In this document: positions 16,756 to 25,452 of the stretch, in pieces | Position numbering within the stretch: the stretch's first letter is position 1 | How the letters are laid out: every line of letters begins with the position of its first letter | Source: an uncultured Amylibacter sp. | GTDB taxonomy: Bacteria > Pseudomonadota > Alphaproteobacteria > Rhodobacterales > Rhodobacteraceae | Assembly (NCBI GenBank): GCA_959347425.1 | Contig: OY365741.1 | Coordinates: 310,001-374,000 of the forward strand | Direction of reading: 5' to 3' | Length of the DNA stretch: 64,000 bases | Program-made: the position numbers and the translations under genes | Notes under the pieces: model-generated | The model's database searches: none | The model's input: the letters and a program-made list of their open reading frames with translations, nothing else | What the model was told of the DNA's origin: nothing

Positions 16756-17425
16756 CAGCGTCTTCCGGTGTATCCACCAGATTATCCAGCCCAGCGTCCG
16801 CGTCAGCACCAGCACCAACCTCTTCACCAGCACCATCAATCCCCATACCCATATCATCATCCATAGCAGCCGCCGCCCCCATATCATCAAACAATTCGGC
16901 ATGATCCAGTGCAGCCGCGGCATCCGCCTCGTCCGCCACATCTTGGATAGATTTACCTTTGGCCTGCAATTTCGCCTCTTCCTCCGACCGCGCAACATTC
17001 AATTGCACTTCGCAGGACACCTCTGGATGCAATTCCACGCTAACCACGTGAATCCCTAACGCTTTAATCGGCGACAACAGCTTGATTTGCTTTTTATCCA
17101 AAGAAAACCCAGCCGTCTCAGCCTCCGACGCGATATCGCGCGAGCTAACCGAGCCGTACAACGCCCCCGCATCCGAAGAAGAGCGAATAATCGTAAAAGA
17201 CTGCCCGTCAAGACGTTCCACAATCGATTCCGCCTCGGCTCTGGTTTCCAGATTTTGCGCCTCTAACACCGCTTTGCGTTCGGCAAAAGTGGCACGGTTG
17301 GCATCGTTTGCCCGCAACGCCTTGCCCTGTGGCAAAAGATAATTGCGACCATAGCCTTGTTTGACTTGCACCTCATCCCCCATTTGACCGAGTTTAGAGA
17401 TATATTCCAATAAAATAACTTGCAT
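16751..17425 (-). CDS. rplI: 50S ribosomal protein bL9
   Basis: 224 residues; bL9 is usually about 150, and 190-210 in many Alphaproteobacteria. Seen: the conserved N-terminal RNA-binding domain ([36 protein letters not shown]), the long helix, and the C-terminal domain to about residue 150. Beyond that is an acidic Ala/Asp/Gly/Met-rich tail of about 70 residues. It is the last gene of rpsF-rpsR-rplI, 11 bases after rpsR. Known: L9 binds 23S rRNA near the L1 stalk and helps keep the frame in crowded polysomes. The gene ends in a GCTGTTTAG stop right at the CTAACAAC array of copy E. Confidence 0.95.
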   Translation of the reverse strand: MQVILLEYISKLGQMGDEVQVKQGYGRNYLLPQGKALRANDANRATFAERKAVLEAQNLETRAEAESIVERLDGQSFTIIRSSSDAGALYGSVSSRDIASEAETAGFSLDKKQIKLLSPIKALGIHVVSVELHPEVSCEVQLNVARSEEEAKLQAKGKSIQDVADEADAAAALDHAELFDDMGAAAAMDDDMGMGIDGAGEEVGAGADADAGLDNLVDTPEDAV

Positions 17426-17436
17426 AACGGGCTCTC

Positions 17437-17661
17437 CTATTTCACAGCGTAAGGCAAAAGTGCCAAAAAGCGGGCGCGTTTAATCGCGTTCGCCAGCTCG
17501 CGTTGTTTTTTGTTTGACACCATGCTGACACGGGCGGGGACGATTTTGCCACGCTCGGATATGTATCGTTGCAGGAGTTTCACGTCCTTATAATCGATTT
17601 TAGGTGAATCTGGATGTTGGAAAGGGCAGGATTTCTGCCGAAAGAAAATTGGCTTGTTCAT
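17437..17661 (-). CDS. rpsR: 30S ribosomal protein bS18
   Basis: 74 residues, normal length. Seen: the conserved core [49 protein letters not shown]. Known: S18 pairs with S6 on the platform of the 30S subunit. It sits between rpsF (3-base gap) and rplI (11-base gap) in the universal order. The N-terminus keeps two Cys (KSCPFQH is one) of the zinc-binding type only in part, so it is probably the Cys-minus form. Confidence 0.96.
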   Translation of the reverse strand: MNKPIFFRQKSCPFQHPDSPKIDYKDVKLLQRYISERGKIVPARVSMVSNKKQRELANAIKRARFLALLPYAVK

Positions 17662-17664
17662 GGG

Positions 17665-18327
17665 TTATGCTCCTGTTTCTGTGGGGTTTTCTGTGGGGGG
17701 TTCGTCTGATGCGGGCGTGTCCTCTGGGGTATCCTTGGCATCATCTTTTTTAGATTTGGGTGTTTTGGGTTTGGGCGTTTTGGGCGCGTCTGGTTTGGGC
17801 GCGTCCATATCGGCTTTATCCATTTTATCGGCAGGCTTATCATCCTGTGAATCACTCTTCTGGGAATCATTCTTCTGCGAATCCCGCGAATCACCCTTAT
17901 CCGAATCACCATCCTTATCCCTGCGCGGTTTGCGCGGCGCGTCATCATCGCCCGCCTCACCCTCGCCCCGCTCACTACGGGCGCGATCGCGGTCTTCGCG
18001 CATCGTTTTGGCTTGCATCATAATGGTTGGACCTTCTGTATGCTCCTCCACTTTGATGGTTAAATTGCGCATCACATCCTCGTGCAAGCGCATCAGACGT
18101 TCCATCTCATGCACCGCGTCAGCAGGCGAATCAGAGCGGAAAAAACAATAATGCCCCTTGCGATTCTTGTTAATTTTATAGGCGAGCGTCTTCAGCCCCC
18201 AATATTCCGTATCAATAATTTTACCGCCATTGTCGGTAAGAATGGTGCGGAAATGCTCCAGCAGAGCCTCCGCTTGCGCGATGGAAATATCCTGCCGCGC
18301 AATAAAAGTGTGTTCATAGAGTGCCAT
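17665..18327 (-). CDS. rpsF: 30S ribosomal protein bS6 with long charged tail
   Basis: 220 residues against the usual 95-150. Residues 1 to about 105 form the S6 ferredoxin-like fold (MALYEHTFIARQDISIAQAE, KLAYKINKNRKGHYCFF family region, EDVMRNLTIKV). The rest is a low-complexity tail rich in Lys, Asp, Ser and Pro with imperfect repeats (KNDSQKSDSQ; PKTPKPKTPK). Known: S6 dimerises with S18 in the 30S platform. First gene of rpsF-rpsR-rplI with a promoter about 110 bases upstream. The tail coding sequence contains direct repeats and was probably expanded by slippage. Tail function is unknown. Confidence 0.94.
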   Translation of the reverse strand: MALYEHTFIARQDISIAQAEALLEHFRTILTDNGGKIIDTEYWGLKTLAYKINKNRKGHYCFFRSDSPADAVHEMERLMRLHEDVMRNLTIKVEEHTEGPTIMMQAKTMREDRDRARSERGEGEAGDDDAPRKPRRDKDGDSDKGDSRDSQKNDSQKSDSQDDKPADKMDKADMDAPKPDAPKTPKPKTPKSKKDDAKDTPEDTPASDEPPTENPTETGA

Positions 18328-18434
18328 GAAAGTGTAATCTTAATCTTTAACGGGCTTCAAAATATGGGTCAATTTATGCTTCCGCGCCCATATACGAGCG
18401 GCCTTGTTTATCTTTATTTAGCGAAAGCCTGTGC

Positions 18435-18462
18435 CTTATAGCTGATTTTTGGGGATACGCAA
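18435..18462 (-). promoter_or_regulatory. Predicted promoter for rpsF-rpsR-rplI
   Basis: On the minus strand TTGCGT (18462-18457), 16 bases, TATAAG (18440-18435). The leader to the rpsF ATG at 18327 would be about 100 bases and contains a CCGC...GCGG hairpin (around 18405-18388), where S6:S18 autoregulation could act. That regulation is known in some bacteria and is only inference here. Confidence 0.45.
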
Positions 18463-18501
18463 GGGGGAAGGGTTAGGTTTTTTGATGGTTTTGTGCTTTT
18501 A

Positions 18502-19134
18502 TTAACGATTCGCCAAGATTTCCTTAATGGCCGCATCCCAAACCGTCGTTTCCTGCGCTCCGCTTATTGCGTGTTCCTCTGCCACCACGAAAAACGGCAC
18601 CCCCTGAATGCCCATTTCCCGTGCCTGATTATCGGCGGCACGCATAGTGTCCTTATCGCTATCGCCCTCCAATAACCGAGAAACAACCGCCTTATCCATC
18701 CCTGCACCACTGGCTATACCGCACAAAACCGAAGGCACGGAAATATCCCGCCCCTGCTGGAAATACGCCTTAAACATACGGTCAACCACGGCGTTTTGGC
18801 AGCCCTCAATCCCGCTCCAATAAATCAAACGATGCGCGTCCAGAGTGTTCGGCGTGCGTTTTATCCCCGCGAAATCCAACGTCAAACCACTGGTTTTTGC
18901 CGCCGCATCTATCTGCGTATAAACCTGCACAGCTTGGGTTTTACCGCCAAACTTACCCTCCAAATACTCGCGCCTATCCATCCCACCTTGCGCCATATCA
19001 GGGTTTAATTGAAACGGATGCCAGTGGATATCAAACCCAAGGCCCGGGTTCAGCGCAAAGGCCGCGTCCAGCCGAACCTTGCCAATATAGCACCACGGGC
19101 AAATCGGATCAGAAAATATATCAAACCGAATCAT
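18502..19134 (-). CDS. DsbA-family oxidoreductase, FrnE type
   Basis: 210 residues, the usual size. Seen: a thioredoxin-like fold with CPWC near residues 13-16 (FSDPICPWCYIGKVRLD), a helical insert, and the C-terminal GVPFFVV with the cis-Pro loop. Known: FrnE-like proteins are cytoplasmic thiol-disulfide oxidoreductases or isomerases related to DsbA and 2-hydroxychromene-2-carboxylate isomerase; substrates are mostly unknown. There is no signal peptide, so a cytoplasmic place is likely. It is a single gene, transcribed toward rpsF; its start is supported by AAAGGAACAC upstream. Its stop is 175 bases before the rpsF start. Confidence 0.85.
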   Translation of the reverse strand: MIRFDIFSDPICPWCYIGKVRLDAAFALNPGLGFDIHWHPFQLNPDMAQGGMDRREYLEGKFGGKTQAVQVYTQIDAAAKTSGLTLDFAGIKRTPNTLDAHRLIYWSGIEGCQNAVVDRMFKAYFQQGRDISVPSVLCGIASGAGMDKAVVSRLLEGDSDKDTMRAADNQAREMGIQGVPFFVVAEEHAISGAQETTVWDAAIKEILANR

Positions 19135-19273
19135 AAGAGTGTTCCTTTTTTATCAAATAAACCGAATCGGTTTAACCGATTCGCAACCGTAAGTCCGCGT
19201 AAGTCCGCCCGAATTCACGCGACCCCATCCCCACATATTCACCGATTTTTATCAATATAGCAAGGCTATCCCT

Positions 19274-19304
19274 AAAAAAAGGACACCCTCACAAGGAGGG
19301 TGTC
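19274..19304 (-). terminator. Rho-independent terminator (minus strand)
   Basis: Perfect 9-bp stem GACACCCTC...GAGGGTGTC with a 5-base loop, followed on the minus strand by CCTTTTTTT. No minus-strand protein gene lies upstream of it, which is the reason to suspect the sRNA above. Read on the plus strand it lacks a T-run. Confidence 0.75.
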
Positions 19305-19350
19305 AAGTTATGAGGCAGGTTTCATACAGGCTGAAACCTATCGAGCAGTA
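19274..19350 (-). ncRNA. Candidate small RNA on the minus strand
   Basis: In the 329-base gap between the FrnE gene and the peptide-binding protein, the minus strand shows a complete small transcription unit: TTGCAT (19384-19379), 16 bases, TATATT (19362-19357), then a first hairpin with an 8-base stem (AGGTTTCA/TGAAACCT, 19339-19317) and a second with a perfect 9-base stem (GACACCCTC/GAGGGTGTC, 19304-19282) followed by CC and seven T. The predicted RNA is about 75-80 bases. There is no open frame. I do not recognise the family. Hfq is encoded in this window, so an Hfq-bound sRNA is plausible but unproven. Confidence 0.5.
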
Positions 19351-19463
19351 ATTACAAATATAGACAAAAAATCATAAAATGCAAAGTAAAATGTTAATTT
19401 GCCCATGTATAAATCGTTAAAACCGTGCTATAAACCTGTTTTTCACAAAGGAATGTTGCCAAC

Positions 19464-21305
19464 ATGACACATCACAAACCAACGGCTACTCGCCATATAT
19501 CGCCTTATTTCATTGGAATTTGCGCGACCGCACTCGCCATTTTCACGCTGACCACCCCCGTTTTCGCGGATAATCATGGAATTTCCCACGGGATATCAAT
19601 GTATGGCAAACCTGCCCTACCCGCGAATTACACCGCCCTGCCCTACGCCAACCCTGACGCACCCAAAGGCGGGCAGATAGTCTTTGGCGAATCGGGCGGG
19701 TTTGATTCGCTGAACCCCTATATTTTAAAGGGGCGTTCCCCTTGGGGAGTCCGCGCCCACATGGTTGAATCCCTGATGGGGCGGAATTGGGATGAACCTT
19801 TTGCGCTATACGGATTGCTCGCCGAATCGATAAAAACCGCGGATGACCGCAGTTGGGTGGAATTCACTCTGCGCCCAGAGGCGCAGTTTTCTGACGGCAG
19901 TCCCGTGACGGTGGACGATGTTTTATGGAGCTTTGAGACGATGGGCGCGATTGGTCATCCACGCTATCAACGCTCTTGGCAGAATGTAGCCAGTGCCACC
20001 CAAACGGACGAACGCACTTTGCGAATCGTCTTTAAAGAACAGGATTTGGAAGCGCCTTTAATCATGGGTTTGCGCCCCGTTTTGAAAAAATCCGATTGGG
20101 ACGGGCGGGCGTTTGATGAAAGCGGGCTTGACCCTTTCACCGCTTCGGGTGCCTATATTTTGGACGAGTTTGAACCCAATAGGTTTATCCAATTCCGCCG
20201 TAATCCGGATTATTGGGGGCGTGATTTGGCGTTCAATCGCGGGCGTAATAATTTTGACACTATTCGTTACGAATACTTTGGCGATGGTGGCGTGGTTTTT
20301 GAGGCTTTTAAGGCAGGCACAACCAGCGTTCATCGCGAATGGAACGGGGCGAAGTGGAATTCTAGCTATGATTTCCCAGCCGTGCAATCGGGGGCGGTGG
20401 TGAAATCTTTAATTCCGCATCAGCGACCGACTGGTATCAATGGGTTTGTTATGAATACCCGCCGTGATATTTTCAAAGACTGGCGGGTGCGTGATGCTAT
20501 GATTCACGCTTTCAACTATGAATTCATCAATCAAACCGTTAATGATAGCGCGATTGCGCGGATTTCCTCGTATTTTTCAAATTCGGTTTTGGGAATGCGG
20601 GAGGGCGCGGCGACTGGTAAAGTGCGTGATTTGCTCACGCCCTTTGATTTGATTGACGGCGCGATGGACGGCTATACCCTGCCCGTATCGGACGGCAATG
20701 TGCGCAATCGTGGGAATTTGCGGATAGCGACGGCTCGGCTGGCAGAGGCTGGCTGGACGATACAGGACGGTGTATTAAAGAACAGCGCGGGCGATGTGTT
20801 TGCCTTTGATATCGTGCTGAGTGCGGGGTCTACCGAAGACGAAGCGATTGCCAATATCTATGCCGATGCGCTGCGCCGTTTGGGGATGGATGCGCGGGTG
20901 ATAACCGTGGATTCGGCGCAGTATAAGGAGCGTGTGACGGTCTATGATTTTGATATGACGAAGTATCGGCGCGGGTTGTCTTTGTCCCCAGGGGTTGAGC
21001 AAAAGGCGTATTGGGGCGGTTCTGGGGTGGTCGAGCCAGGGTCTCGCAATTATATGGGAGTGGATAATGCGGCGATAAATGCGCTGGTGGATGGGTTGGT
21101 TTTGGCCGAATCGCAGGAGGATTTCGTGGCGACGGTGCGCGCCTTGGACAGAGTGCTGATGGCTGGGCGGTATGTTATCCCGATATGGCCAGCCCCTGCC
21201 TTGCAATCGCGGGTGGCGCATAAGCGTGAGCTGCATTATCCTGCCGAGCTGCCGATATACGGTGATTGGATTGGGTTTATGCCCGATGTTTGGTGGGACG
21301 AATAG
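19464..21305 (+). CDS. ABC transporter peptide-binding protein, SBP family 5 (YejA-like)
   Basis: 613 residues. Seen: N-terminal signal peptide (to about residue 36, TTPVFA|DN), then HGISMYGKPALPANYTALPYANPDAPKGG, GGFDSLNPYILKG and YGLLAESIK, which are typical of the YejA/oligopeptide-binding branch of SBP family 5; SDGSPVTVDDVLWSFE is the family signature. Known: such proteins bind peptides in the periplasm and deliver them to an ABC importer; YejA relatives also carry microcin C. The permease and ATPase genes are not nearby: the next gene is an exporter on the other strand. A short AAAGGAATG precedes the start. The gene ends in ordinary sequence, with the stop joined to a TTAGTTGTTAG array. 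Confidence 0.88.
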   Translation: MTHHKPTATRHISPYFIGICATALAIFTLTTPVFADNHGISHGISMYGKPALPANYTALPYANPDAPKGGQIVFGESGGFDSLNPYILKGRSPWGVRAHMVESLMGRNWDEPFALYGLLAESIKTADDRSWVEFTLRPEAQFSDGSPVTVDDVLWSFETMGAIGHPRYQRSWQNVASATQTDERTLRIVFKEQDLEAPLIMGLRPVLKKSDWDGRAFDESGLDPFTASGAYILDEFEPNRFIQFRRNPDYWGRDLAFNRGRNNFDTIRYEYFGDGGVVFEAFKAGTTSVHREWNGAKWNSSYDFPAVQSGAVVKSLIPHQRPTGINGFVMNTRRDIFKDWRVRDAMIHAFNYEFINQTVNDSAIARISSYFSNSVLGMREGAATGKVRDLLTPFDLIDGAMDGYTLPVSDGNVRNRGNLRIATARLAEAGWTIQDGVLKNSAGDVFAFDIVLSAGSTEDEAIANIYADALRRLGMDARVITVDSAQYKERVTVYDFDMTKYRRGLSLSPGVEQKAYWGGSGVVEPGSRNYMGVDNAAINALVDGLVLAESQEDFVATVRALDRVLMAGRYVIPIWPAPALQSRVAHKRELHYPAELPIYGDWIGFMPDVWWDE

Positions 21306-21607
21306 TTGTTAGTTATTAGTTGTTAGTTATTAGTGGGGGCTTTTGTGCATATAGAGCTTTACTTGCGTAAAGCCCATACACAAAAGCCTTTGGTTACAAG
21401 ACGTTAGGGATTCTATAAATTTGTTTAGGCTATACAAAAGACGCTAGGACAGGCTTGGGCGTGCCCGCCCCGAAGAGGGCTTGCCCTCAAGGGTGCGGGC
21501 ACGCCCCGTGGGGGCATCGCAACGCGATGACGCAGACCCGAAGGGCTAAAATAACTAATAACTAATAACTAATAACTAACAACTAACAACTAATAACTAA
21601 TCGTTAA
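21304..21607 (-). repeat. Array-bounded intergenic element, copy F
   Basis: Left TTAGTTGTTAGTTATTAG units (21304-21336) and right CTAATAACTAACAAC units (21549-21607). The interior is in reverse orientation: tail hairpin (GGGCTTTTGTGCATATAGAGC...GCACAAAAGCC type), a core cut to about 36 bases (21395-21430), then the GC-rich hairpin GGCGTGCCCGCCCC...GGGCACGCCCC and GCAGACCCGAAGGGC. The right array overlaps the 3' end of the LysE-type gene and sets its last codons. Confidence 0.85.
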
Positions 21608-22207
21608 CAACAAGGCGGTTGCCAGACAAAACATAAACCCCGCAATCCCCGCATCCAAAATCCGCCAAAACCGTGCCCGCCCCATCATCGGAGCCACCAA
21701 TTTCGCCCCATACCCTAATGTAAAAAAGAAACTAAACGACGCAAACGACGCACAAATCCAAAACGCAAACCGCACCCCTGCCCCGTCAAACTGCGTGGAA
21801 ACCGCGCCGATTAACACCACCGTATCCAAATACACATGCGGGTTTAACCAAGTCACCCCGACCAAAATCGCTAGTATTTTGAAAACAGAGACAGGCGCAC
21901 CCTCCAGCTCATTACGATAATCCGAATAGAGCACCGCCCGCACTCGCATCGCACCATAGCCCACCAGAAACACGATGCCAAACACCGTCATCGCGGACTT
22001 AAACCACGCGACCTCGGCGCTTATCTGTGAAAACCCGTACACCCCGACGCTAATCAAAATCGCATCGGACATCGCGCAAAATAACACACACACCAACACG
22101 TGGCTTTTCGCCAGCCCTTGGCGCAAAACCAACGCATTCTGCGCCCCAATAACAACTATCAATGATAGGGCAGTGAAATAGCCCGTAATCCCCGCGTAAA
22201 TCATCAC
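21590..22207 (-). CDS. LysE/ArgO family amino acid exporter
   Basis: 205 residues, the standard size. Seen: six hydrophobic segments and the ArgO/LysE pattern (SLIVVIGAQNALVLRQGL near residue 17; GVTWLNPHVYLDTVVLIG near residue 118). Known: this branch exports basic amino acids such as arginine or lysine across the inner membrane. Either of two adjacent Met codons may be the start. It follows the DUF502 gene with no gap (stop TAA two bases before the ATG), so the two are one operon. The final residues (TISY) and the stop are encoded by the array of copy F; related proteins would end a few residues before or differently, so the tail seems replaced. Confidence 0.87.
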   Translation of the reverse strand: MMIYAGITGYFTALSLIVVIGAQNALVLRQGLAKSHVLVCVLFCAMSDAILISVGVYGFSQISAEVAWFKSAMTVFGIVFLVGYGAMRVRAVLYSDYRNELEGAPVSVFKILAILVGVTWLNPHVYLDTVVLIGAVSTQFDGAGVRFAFWICASFASFSFFFTLGYGAKLVAPMMGRARFWRILDAGIAGFMFCLATALLLTISY

Positions 22208-23056
22208 TTATCGCTTGGTCGCAGTCCTGCGAGCCGCAGGTTTTATAGCGGTGCTTACCGCGCCTTGCGTTGGCACGACCAGCCCCGCAGAAATCACCAA
22301 TTTAGCGGCGGATTCCACGTCCATATCCAACAGGACTATGTCCTTTTTCGGCACGAACAGCAAAAAGCCAGAGGTCGGATTGGGCGTAGTCGGCAGGAAC
22401 ACCGAACACATCTTTTTATGCCCTGCTTTGCCCAGAATCTCGCCCTTTGTATCGGTCACGACAAAGCCAACCGCCCATATCCCTTTGCGCGGATATTGGA
22501 TAATGCAAGCGTGTTCAAATTTAGAGCTGGACGGGCTGGTAATCGTCTCTACAATCTGTTTTGTGCCACTGTAAATGGAACGGACAATGGGGACTCGCGC
22601 CACCAGAGCCTCTCCCAACCGCAGGATTTGCCGACCGAAAAACCCCTTTACCACCGCGCCGATAAAGGCGGTGAAGACCAGAAAGACTATGATACCGAAA
22701 CCGCGCAGATTGACATCAAAATAAACTTGCGGATTATAGCGATTGGGAATCAGTGGCAAAATACGGTCATCAAAAAACCCAGCGACCGCCCAGATGAGGT
22801 AAATAGTCATAACGACAGGCAGAACGACTACTAATCCCGTAAGGAAATTGGTGCGGAATTTGCTGAATATGGACGGAGGTTTTGGCGGGAGGAATATGGG
22901 AGGGGGTTTGGTTGCCTTTACGCGAGGCTTTGCCCCCGTTTTTGCCCCCGTTTTCACATCCGTCTTTACATCGGATTTTACATCGCTCTTTCCTGCGGTC
23001 TTTACGGCAGGTTTTGCCCCTGCCCCCCCAGATAATTTTGATTTTTGATTCGCCAT
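22208..23056 (-). CDS. DUF502 family membrane protein
   Basis: 282 residues from the ATG at 23056, which has AGGAA at a better distance than the ATG six bases earlier. Family members are about 200-230 residues; the excess is an N-terminal Lys/Thr/Val repeat ([21 protein letters not shown]) and a Pro-rich patch ([14 protein letters not shown]). Seen after that: two membrane helices ([34 protein letters not shown]), then the family motif [16 protein letters not shown] and [15 protein letters not shown]. Known: DUF502 proteins are inner-membrane proteins of unknown function. Neighbours: an amino acid exporter downstream, rpsB-tsf divergently upstream. Confidence 0.88.
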   Translation of the reverse strand: MANQKSKLSGGAGAKPAVKTAGKSDVKSDVKTDVKTGAKTGAKPRVKATKPPPIFLPPKPPSIFSKFRTNFLTGLVVVLPVVMTIYLIWAVAGFFDDRILPLIPNRYNPQVYFDVNLRGFGIIVFLVFTAFIGAVVKGFFGRQILRLGEALVARVPIVRSIYSGTKQIVETITSPSSSKFEHACIIQYPRKGIWAVGFVVTDTKGEILGKAGHKKMCSVFLPTTPNPTSGFLLFVPKKDIVLLDMDVESAAKLVISAGLVVPTQGAVSTAIKPAARRTATKR

Positions 23057-23184
23057 ACCCATTTCCTATCGTATTTACACGCAATTTACATGCGACTCTA
23101 CCGCCTTATCGCGAGTTTATCGCATTATTCGCAGTTATTTCCCACTATTTTCCTTTTATTTCCTTTTATATCGTATTTTTGCAC

Positions 23185-23212
23185 TTGCCAAGTGGTAAAA
23201 TTACTTTTATAC
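23185..23212 (+). promoter_or_regulatory. Predicted promoter for rpsB-tsf
   Basis: TTGCCA at 23185-23190, 16 bases, TTATAC at 23207-23212. The leader to the rpsB ATG would be about 120 bases. Confidence 0.45.
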
Positions 23213-23255
23213 GCCCCCTGTCTGGTAAAAATCAGATGAATAACAGGCAGAAGCG

Positions 23256-23284
23256 CGAATATGGGACAAACAGCCCATATTCCA
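23256..23284 (+). promoter_or_regulatory. Hairpin in the rpsB leader
   Basis: GAATATGGG...CCCATATTC, a 9-bp stem with a 9-base loop, lies in the predicted leader of rpsB. Ribosomal protein S2 represses its own mRNA through leader structures in several bacteria; whether this hairpin does so is inference. It does not have a T-run and is not a terminator. Confidence 0.4.
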
Positions 23285-23340
23285 CCGGTTGGGTTGTACC
23301 CTTATACTTCTGCTCAGGTAAAACCGGAAAGGAAAACACT

Positions 23341-24570
23341 ATGGCTCTGCCAGATTTCACCCTGCGCCAATTACTGGAAGCAGGCGTTCACTTTGGACAC
23401 CAAACTCACCGATGGAACCCGCATATGGGACCCTATATTTATGGGGCGCGTAACGGCATTCACATCTTGGATTTAACGCAAACCGTCCCGTTGTTGGAGC
23501 AAGCGTTAATCGCTATCCACCAAACCGTATCGAAAAACGGTCGTGTGCTGTTTGTCGGCACAAAACGGCAGGCTAGCGACGCGATAGCCGAGGCTGCTGA
23601 GCGGTGCGCCCAATACTATATTAACCAAAGATGGCTTGGCGGAACGCTGACGAACTGGAAGGTTGTCTGCAATTCCATCGATCGTTTGAAGATGATTGAT
23701 GAAAAACTGGCGGGTGAGACTGAGGGTTTTACGAAAAAAGAACGTTTGGGGATGGAGCGGGATCAACGCAAACTGCAAGCCTCGCTCGGCGGGATTCGCG
23801 AAATGGGGCGGTTGCCTGATATTTTGTTTGTGATTGACACGAATAAAGATGCTCTGTCGATAGCGGAGGCTAATAAATTAGGCATCCCCGTGATTGCCGT
23901 GATTGACAGCAATTCCAGCCCCACAGGGATAGATTATCCTATACCGGGCAATGACGATGCGACTCGCGCGATTACGTTTTACTGCGATTTGATGGCAAGG
24001 GCGGCCTTGGATGGGGTCAGCGAGCATATGCAATCTGTTGGTATAGATATGGGGGCAAGCGAAGCTGCACCTGTGGAAGAATTGCCAGAGGTGGAAGAAG
24101 CCGAGCAAGAGGTGGATGATAAAAAAGCCGGGCCGGTTGTTGAGAAGAAAGGCACGAAGAAGCTGGACGCGGCAACGAAAGCGCAAGCCGTACAGGCGGG
24201 CAAACAGGCGGTTGCGAAACCTGCCGATAAGTCAGCGAAGGCGGGGAAGTCTGCTGATAAACCAGCCGATAAGCCAGCCAAAAAACCAGCAAAGGCTAAA
24301 CCTGTAAAAGCTGAACCAGCGAAAGCCAAGCCAGCCAAAGCCGCACCTGCAAAGGATGCAAAAGCAAAAGATGCACCTAAAAAGGATGCGCCAGCAAAGG
24401 CAAAAGCTACCCCCGCAAAGGCTAAAAAAGAGGACGCGCCTAAAAAGCCCGCCCCTAAAGCCACCCCTAAAAAGGCCGATACGGCGGAGAAAAAGGCTAC
24501 TGCCCCTAAAAAGGCGGCACCTAAAAAACCAGCCACTAAACCAGCCACTAAACCGACAAAAGGAGACTAA
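23341..24570 (+). CDS. rpsB: 30S ribosomal protein uS2 with histone H1-like tail
   Basis: 409 residues from the ATG at 23341 ([29 protein letters not shown], with AAAGGAAA just upstream). Open frame continues back to 22882 but that stretch is noncoding. Residues 1 to about 235 are normal S2. The remaining 170 residues are first Glu-rich ([16 protein letters not shown]), then a Lys/Ala/Pro-rich repeat tail ([27 protein letters not shown] and many variants) that resembles histone H1 or bacterial H1-like proteins. S2 in other bacteria is about 230-330. Known: S2 joins the 30S subunit late, at the platform. The tsf ribosome binding site (AAAGGAG) lies inside the last codons. Tail function is unknown; see findings. 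Confidence 0.95.
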   Translation: MALPDFTLRQLLEAGVHFGHQTHRWNPHMGPYIYGARNGIHILDLTQTVPLLEQALIAIHQTVSKNGRVLFVGTKRQASDAIAEAAERCAQYYINQRWLGGTLTNWKVVCNSIDRLKMIDEKLAGETEGFTKKERLGMERDQRKLQASLGGIREMGRLPDILFVIDTNKDALSIAEANKLGIPVIAVIDSNSSPTGIDYPIPGNDDATRAITFYCDLMARAALDGVSEHMQSVGIDMGASEAAPVEELPEVEEAEQEVDDKKAGPVVEKKGTKKLDAATKAQAVQAGKQAVAKPADKSAKAGKSADKPADKPAKKPAKAKPVKAEPAKAKPAKAAPAKDAKAKDAPKKDAPAKAKATPAKAKKEDAPKKPAPKATPKKADTAEKKATAPKKAAPKKPATKPATKPTKGD

Positions 24571-24573
24571 ATC

Positions 24574-25452
24574 ATGGCTATCACAGCAGCACAGGTAAAA
24601 GAACTGCGCGACACTTCGGGCGCGGGCATGATGGACGCGAAAAAGGCGTTAACCGAAACAAACGGCGATATGGAGGCGGCGGTTGATTGGCTACGGACAA
24701 AAGGCCTTGCCACTGCCGCGAAAAAATCAGGACGCACAACGTCCGAGGGTTTGGTCGGTGTGCATATAAACGCCCCCCATGCCGTGGTGGTTGAGGTCAA
24801 TGCCGAAACCGATTTCGTGGCGAAAAACGCGGATTTCCAAGGTTTGGTTACGGGTATCGTAAAGGCGGCCGTGGATGTGGATGATTTGGCGCAACTGATG
24901 GACGCGCCGTTAAACGGCGGGTCGGTGACGGACGCTGTGACTTCCGCGATTGCGACTATCGGTGAAAATATGTCGGTACGGCGGATGGCGCGAGTTTCGG
25001 GCGAACGGCTGGGCGCGTATATTCACACGGCGGCGGCCGAAGGGCTGGGGCGGATTGGCGTGATTGTCGCGATAAATGGCGGTAATGATGGCTTTGCCAA
25101 GCAGGTTGCGATGCATATCGCGGCGACTAATCCGCAGTCTTTGGATGAGAGTGATTTGGACGCTGACGTGATTGCTCGTGAAAAGGAAGTGCTGAGCCAG
25201 CAAGCACGGGAATCAGGCAAGCCAGAGGCTGTGATTGAAAAGATGATCGTCGGGCGGATGAAAAAGTTTTATGCTGATGTGACGTTGGTTAATCAGGCGT
25301 TTGTTATCAATCCAGACCAGAGTGTCGGGGAAGCGGCCGCGGAATGTGGTGCCGAGATCACTGGGTTTGTGCGGTTTGAAGTGGGTGATGGGATTGAAAA
25401 ACGTGAAGAGAACTTTATGGAAGAAGTGGCGAAGACTATGAAGGGCGGATAG
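24574..25452 (+). CDS. tsf: Elongation factor Ts
   Basis: 292 residues, usual for EF-Ts (280-310). Seen: the N-terminal UBA-like domain with [31 protein letters not shown], the core [27 protein letters not shown], and the C-terminal module [27 protein letters not shown]. Known: EF-Ts exchanges GDP for GTP on EF-Tu in the cytoplasm. It follows rpsB by three bases, the conserved rpsB-tsf pair. The next gene is convergent and 570 bases away across copy G; the stop codon joins the array (GGATAGTTATTAG). Confidence 0.96.
   Translation: MAITAAQVKELRDTSGAGMMDAKKALTETNGDMEAAVDWLRTKGLATAAKKSGRTTSEGLVGVHINAPHAVVVEVNAETDFVAKNADFQGLVTGIVKAAVDVDDLAQLMDAPLNGGSVTDAVTSAIATIGENMSVRRMARVSGERLGAYIHTAAAEGLGRIGVIVAINGGNDGFAKQVAMHIAATNPQSLDESDLDADVIAREKEVLSQQARESGKPEAVIEKMIVGRMKKFYADVTLVNQAFVINPDQSVGEAAAECGAEITGFVRFEVGDGIEKREENFMEEVAKTMKGG

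Noticed and set aside
22882..23340. N-terminal extension of rpsB
   Set aside because: The stretch overlaps the divergent DUF502 gene and a promoter; the true S2 start MALPDFTL with a ribosome binding site is at 23341.
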